A stretch of 61,119 nucleotides of DNA, taken from NCBI RefSeq assembly GCF_015680405.1, contig NZ_JADLJS010000032.1, positions 1-61,119 on the forward strand. Reading direction: 5' to 3'. The stretch's first letter is position 1, and every line of letters starts with the position of its first letter. Source of the stretch: Pseudomonas pudica. Its GTDB lineage: Bacteria; Pseudomonadota; Gammaproteobacteria; Pseudomonadales; Pseudomonadaceae. Under the pieces are notes generated by a model that had not been told where the DNA came from, made no database searches, and saw only the letters and a program-made list of their open reading frames with translations. The position numbers and the translations under genes are program-made. Below are positions 57,270 to 61,119 of the stretch, piece after piece.

Positions 57270-59990
57270 TCAGGCCTCCTGCTTCTTCAGCATGGCCAGG
57301 CTCAGGCCGGTGAACACGGTAAAGAAGCTGAGCAGGATCAGGCACTGCGGCCACAGTTCGCGCAGGCCCAGCGCCTTGGTGAAGGTGCCGACCGCGATAT
57401 CGAGGAAGTAGCCCGCCGGGAACAGCTGGCCCATCACCGCCGCCGCGCCGTCCAGCGACGAGCGTGGCACGATCAGCCCGGAGAACTGGATGGTCGGCAG
57501 GCTGGTGATGATCATGGTGCCCAGGATGGCGGCGATCTGGGTGCGGGTGAAGGCCGAGATCAGCAGGCCAAGGCTGGTGGTCGCCAGCAGATAGGCGACG
57601 CCGCCACAGGCCAGGGCCAGCACGCTGCCCTTGAGCGGCACGGCGAACAGCCAGCGGTTCATCGCCACCAGCAGCGCCAGGTTGACCAGGCTCACGGCCA
57701 GATAGGGCATCTGCTTGCCGAGCAGGAATTCCAGGCGGGTGAGGGGTGTGGCGTAGAAGTTGGTGATGGAGCCGAGCTCTTTCTCGCGGACGATACCCAG
57801 CGCGGTGAGCATGGCCGGGATGAAGGCCAAAATCAGCGCCATTACTCCTGGACCGATGGCGTTCACGCTGACCACATCCTGGTTGTAGCGAAAACGGGTT
57901 TCCAGGCGCACCAGGTCCTGGCGCTGCTGCGGCTGTGGGCTGGCCTTGGCCAGTTGGTCGAGGTTGGCCTGGTGCACGGCTTCAACGTAGTTGCGGCTGG
58001 TTTCCGCGCGGAACGGCATGCCGCCATCGAGCCAGGCAGCCACGACCGGTTGACGCCCGGCGTACAGGTCGCGGCCAAAGCCGGGCGGAATTTCCAGCGC
58101 CAGTTTGATTTCAGAGCGCTGCAGGCGCTGGTGCATTTCGCGGGTATCGCGGATGGGCGCCTGTTCGGCGAAATAGCGTGAACCACGGAAGGCTTCGAGG
58201 TAGGCCCGGCTTTGCGGGCTCTGGTCCTGGTCGTGTACGGCGAAGGCGAGGTTTTCCACATCCAGCGAAATGCCATAGCCAAAGATCACCATCATGAACA
58301 CCGCCCCCAGCAGGGCGAAGGCCAGGCGTACCTTGTCGCGCAGCAGCTCCTTGCCCTCACGGCCGGCCACCGCCAGCAGGCGACGCAGGCTGAAACCCTG
58401 GCGCAGCGCTGGCGCAGGTGTGGTGGCCTGCTCCAGCACGGCGTTGTCGGTAGCTTGTAGCGCCAGTTCCTGGGCCTGTTCCAGGCAGCGTACGAACGCG
58501 TCCTCCAGGGTGTTGCCCTGGTACTGGCGTTGCAGGGCACCCGGCGTGTCGCAGGCCAGTACCCGGCCTGCATGCATCAGCGAGATACGGTCGCAGCGCT
58601 GGGCTTCGTTCATGAAGTGGGTGGACAGGAAAATGGTCACGCCCTGCTCGCGTGACAGCTCCACCAGCAGGCGCCAGAAGTCGTCACGGGCAGCCGGGTC
58701 GACGCCGGAGGTGGGTTCGTCGAGGATCAGCACTTCCGGGCGGTGCAGTACTGCCACTGCCAGTGACAGGCGCTGGCGCAGCCCGAGGGGCAGGGCGCCG
58801 GATGGCTGGTCGGCGATGGCACCCAGGTCGAAGCGCTCGATCAGTTCGTCGATACGCTGGCCGCTCTCGACCTTTGGCAGGTCGAACAGGCGCGCATGCA
58901 GGTTCAGGTTCTGCCGGGTGCTGAGCTCGCCATACAGCGAAAAACTCTGCGACATGAAACCGACCCGCTTGCGCGTGGCCAGGTCGCTGGCATCCACCGG
59001 GCGGCCGAGCAGGCTGGCGCTGCCTTCGCTGGCCGGCATCAGGCCGGTGAGCACTTTCATGGTGGTGGTCTTGCCACAGCCGTTGGAGCCGAGGAAGCCG
59101 AAGATCTCCCCGCGGCCAATGGCGAAGCTGACCTTGTTCACGGCAGTGAAATCGCCAAAGCGCAGGGTCAGGTCGTTGGCCTCGATGGCGACCGAGGTGT
59201 CAGTGGCCGGGCGTGGTGGAATGATGAGCAGAGGGTGTTGTGCCTTGCCCGCGCCCTGGTAGTGGGTGAAGGCGTCGTCCAGCTTGCCGCTGGGGGTGAC
59301 TGCGGCCAGTTCACGGCTGGGGCCGGCCGCCAGCAGGCGACCGCCATCGAGCATCAGGCAATGTTCAAACTGTTCGGCCTCCTCCATGTAGGCAGTGGCC
59401 ACCAGCAGGGTCAGTTGCGGGCGCTGTGCGCGCACCTGTTCGACCAGCTCCCAGAAGCGCCGCCGTGACAGTGGGTCGACACCTGTGGTCGGCTCGTCGA
59501 GGATCAGCAGGTCCGGCTCGTGGATCAGTGCGCAGCACAGGCCCAGCTTCTGTTTCATGCCGCCCGACAGCTTGCCCGCCGGGCGCTCGGCAAAGCGCTG
59601 CAGGTCGGTAGCCTGCAGCAGGTTGGCCATGCGCTGTTCGCATTCACGGCGGCCGAGGCCGAACAGGGTGGCGAAAAAGCGGATGTTCTCGCTGATCGAC
59701 AGCTCCGGATACAGGTTGTTGCCCAGCCCCTGCGGCATGAACGCCACTTTCGGGTACAGCGCCGCGCGATGGCGCCGCTGGCGGATCGAGCCACCCAGCA
59801 CCTGCAGTTCGCCCTGTTGCAGGCGCTTGACGCCGGCGATCAGCCCCAGCAGGGTCGATTTGCCAGCCCCGTCAGGGCCGATCAGCGCGCAGCGGGTGCC
59901 CGCCGGCAGGCTGAACCCTAGGGGGTGCAGGGCCACCAGGTCGCCGTAGCGATGGCTGATACCCTCGGCCAGCAGTGCCGCGGCGTTCAT
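57270..59990 (-). CDS. rbbA: Ribosome-associated ATPase/ABC transporter fusion RbbA (YhiH)
   Basis: 906 residues. Two ABC ATPase domains in tandem: Walker A GPDGAGKS (38-45) with signature LSGGMKQKLGL; and a second Walker A GSNGCGKT near 300 with LGLRQRLSLAV. An ABC-2 permease domain follows from about 560 with six helices (VRLAFALLGAVFMMVIFGYG ...). This two-ATPase plus permease layout is RbbA, studied in E. coli as a ribosome-bound ATPase. It overlaps the HlyD gene by four bases and leads into the permease gene, so the unit is a drug-exporter-like complex. Confidence 0.93.
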   Translation of the reverse strand: MNAAALLAEGISHRYGDLVALHPLGFSLPAGTRCALIGPDGAGKSTLLGLIAGVKRLQQGELQVLGGSIRQRRHRAALYPKVAFMPQGLGNNLYPELSISENIRFFATLFGLGRRECEQRMANLLQATDLQRFAERPAGKLSGGMKQKLGLCCALIHEPDLLILDEPTTGVDPLSRRRFWELVEQVRAQRPQLTLLVATAYMEEAEQFEHCLMLDGGRLLAAGPSRELAAVTPSGKLDDAFTHYQGAGKAQHPLLIIPPRPATDTSVAIEANDLTLRFGDFTAVNKVSFAIGRGEIFGFLGSNGCGKTTTMKVLTGLMPASEGSASLLGRPVDASDLATRKRVGFMSQSFSLYGELSTRQNLNLHARLFDLPKVESGQRIDELIERFDLGAIADQPSGALPLGLRQRLSLAVAVLHRPEVLILDEPTSGVDPAARDDFWRLLVELSREQGVTIFLSTHFMNEAQRCDRISLMHAGRVLACDTPGALQRQYQGNTLEDAFVRCLEQAQELALQATDNAVLEQATTPAPALRQGFSLRRLLAVAGREGKELLRDKVRLAFALLGAVFMMVIFGYGISLDVENLAFAVHDQDQSPQSRAYLEAFRGSRYFAEQAPIRDTREMHQRLQRSEIKLALEIPPGFGRDLYAGRQPVVAAWLDGGMPFRAETSRNYVEAVHQANLDQLAKASPQPQQRQDLVRLETRFRYNQDVVSVNAIGPGVMALILAFIPAMLTALGIVREKELGSITNFYATPLTRLEFLLGKQMPYLAVSLVNLALLVAMNRWLFAVPLKGSVLALACGGVAYLLATTSLGLLISAFTRTQIAAILGTMIITSLPTIQFSGLIVPRSSLDGAAAVMGQLFPAGYFLDIAVGTFTKALGLRELWPQCLILLSFFTVFTGLSLAMLKKQEA

Positions 59991-60946
59991 TGCAGGTTGG
60001 CCGGCCAGTCCACATCAACCGTGCGTACATAGCCGGCGCCTGGCATACCCGGCTTGGCCTGCGGCACGGCGCCCGGGTCGGTCAGGCGCAACTTGACCCG
60101 GAACACCAGCTTTTGCCGCTCGTCGCGGGTTTCCACCTGCTTGGGGGTGAACTGGGCCTTGGCCGCGACAAAGGCCACCTTCGCCGGCAGCGCCCGCTCG
60201 GGCAGGGCGTCGAGCACGATCCGCGCCTGGTCGCCGACGGTCAGGCGGCCGCTGGTGGAGGCGGGCAGGTAGAGGTTCATGTACTGGTCGCTGGGGTCGA
60301 TCAGCATCAGTACGCGGCCGCCGGCACCCAGCACTTCACCGGGCTCGGCCAGGCGCAGCTGGATGATGCCGTCGATCGGTGCGCGCAGGCTGCTGTCGTC
60401 GATTTCGCTGGTGAGCTGCGCCACCTGGGCCTCGGCGGCACCGATGGCGGCCTTGATCGCCGCCAGTTGGGCGCGGGCGGCGACCACGGCGGCGTTGGCC
60501 GTGTCGAAGCGCGCCTGCTGTTGGTCGAGCAACTGCTGGCTGGCGTACTTGCGCTGGAAGATCTCGCGCACGCGCTTGAGCTCCTGGCTGGCCAGCAGCA
60601 GTTCACTCTGGCGCAGCTGCACGCTGGCCTGGGCGGCGGCGTAGTTCTCCCGGGCGCGCAGCACTTCGGCTTCGGCCTGGCTGCGCTGGGCTTCCATGGT
60701 ACGGGTGTCGATGCGCGCCAGCAGCTGGCCGCGTTTTACCTTGTCACCTTCTTCGACCAGCACTTCGGCCAGGCGACTAGGGATTTTGCTGGCGATCTGC
60801 ACCTCGGTGGCTTCCAGGCGGCCGTTGCCCATGCTCAGGCCTTCGGGCAACTGGTCGTGGAGCGACTTCCAGTACCCCAGCCCGCCGGCTGTTGCGAGCA
60901 GGGCGATCAGCGCGGTGGCGAAGATCCTGGGGGCGTATCGGTTCAT
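59987..60946 (-). CDS. HlyD-family periplasmic adaptor (YhiI type)
   Basis: 319 residues. One N-terminal membrane anchor (IFATALIALLATAGGLGYW, residues 8-26), a lipoyl-type half (VEEGDKVKRGQLLARID), and a long coiled-coil hairpin (about 90-185). The second lipoyl half (SSLRAPIDGIIQLRLAEPGEVL) and a beta-barrel domain follow. Such adaptors link an inner-membrane ABC pump to an outer-membrane channel. First gene of the operon; its stop overlaps the rbbA start by four bases. Confidence 0.92.
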   Translation of the reverse strand: MNRYAPRIFATALIALLATAGGLGYWKSLHDQLPEGLSMGNGRLEATEVQIASKIPSRLAEVLVEEGDKVKRGQLLARIDTRTMEAQRSQAEAEVLRARENYAAAQASVQLRQSELLLASQELKRVREIFQRKYASQQLLDQQQARFDTANAAVVAARAQLAAIKAAIGAAEAQVAQLTSEIDDSSLRAPIDGIIQLRLAEPGEVLGAGGRVLMLIDPSDQYMNLYLPASTSGRLTVGDQARIVLDALPERALPAKVAFVAAKAQFTPKQVETRDERQKLVFRVKLRLTDPGAVPQAKPGMPGAGYVRTVDVDWPANLQ

Positions 60947-61027
60947 CGGTCTGCATCCTTGCGGTCATGCACACTGCATCATGGTCTGCGGCCACGCGCG
61001 GCGTGTTGATATCAGTCAAATCCATGA

Positions 61028-61119
61028 CTGGGTCTGCTTCGCAGCCCATCGCCGGCAAGCCAGCTCCCACAGGGGCAGCGCATGGCTTGAGGTCTATGCG
61101 GTCGGGGTGGGAGCTGGCT
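61028..61119. repeat. REP pair cut by the window end
   Basis: CTGGGTCTGCTTCGCAGCCC to CAGCTCCCACAGG, then a right unit GGGGTGGGAGCTGGCT that runs off the window. Same type as the pair at 50267. Confidence 0.85.

Overview
The window looks like a chromosomal segment of a Pseudomonas of the P. putida group. It is GC-rich throughout. The gaps between genes are filled with paired REP palindromes of the kind known from P. putida. From about 26.5 kb on, the gene order is the conserved Pseudomonas core: comM, ubiK, glnK-amtB, sutA, xerC-dapF-lysA-lptM, cyaY, rnk, cyaA, ppk1/ppx, trxA, rho, ubiD. I see no rRNA, tRNA, insertion sequence, prophage or CRISPR array. Assignments rest on reading translations and motifs; nothing was searched against a database.

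Region 0-19.7 kb is a metabolic and transport district. It holds an FAD oxidoreductase, a cyclic-nucleotide-binding MscS channel, an amidohydrolase with a Tat-like leader, a porin/MFS pair, a KefB/C-type antiporter, and two LysR and two AraC-type regulators. Three copies of a YcaC-type isochorismatase-fold hydrolase lie here (3.2, 13.8 and 19.0 kb). The first two are about 95% identical by my count. They also share their upstream DNA, including an 18-bp palindrome, but only the second has a divergent LysR gene.

Region 19.7-26.4 kb is the most unusual part. A 1682-residue sensor joins a serine/threonine-kinase-like domain (catalytic residues substituted), an AAA/NACHT-like ATPase, a long helical repeat region, a GAF domain and an intact histidine kinase. 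It is divergent from two response regulators. One carries two different DNA-binding domains around its receiver (OmpR/CadC-type winged helix, REC, LuxR-type HTH). The other is a stand-alone receiver overlapping it by four bases. This module is the best candidate for an undescribed system.

Region 26.4-38 kb holds comM, a gamma-glutamylcyclotransferase-like gene and ubiK; then glnK-amtB behind a sigma-54 promoter with NtrC-type sites; then sutA with a long structured leader. The HAD-xerC-DUF484-dapF-lysA-lptM block follows on the minus strand, then cyaY, a DUF1289 gene and rnk. Region 38-53 kb holds cyaA, a YaiI-family gene, elbB, a membrane fatty acid hydroxylase overlapping dedA, convergent ppk1/ppx, trxA, rho, and ubiD coupled to an iron-sulfur flavin reductase. 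The right end has a ChaC-like gene, a quinone oxidoreductase, an orphan FliL-family protein, a lone PemK/MazF-like protein of less typical composition, and a yhiI-rbbA-yhhJ-type ABC operon.

Two short poly-C/G tracts inside REP elements (positions 1-37 and about 36619-36664) look like sequencing noise and should be treated with caution.
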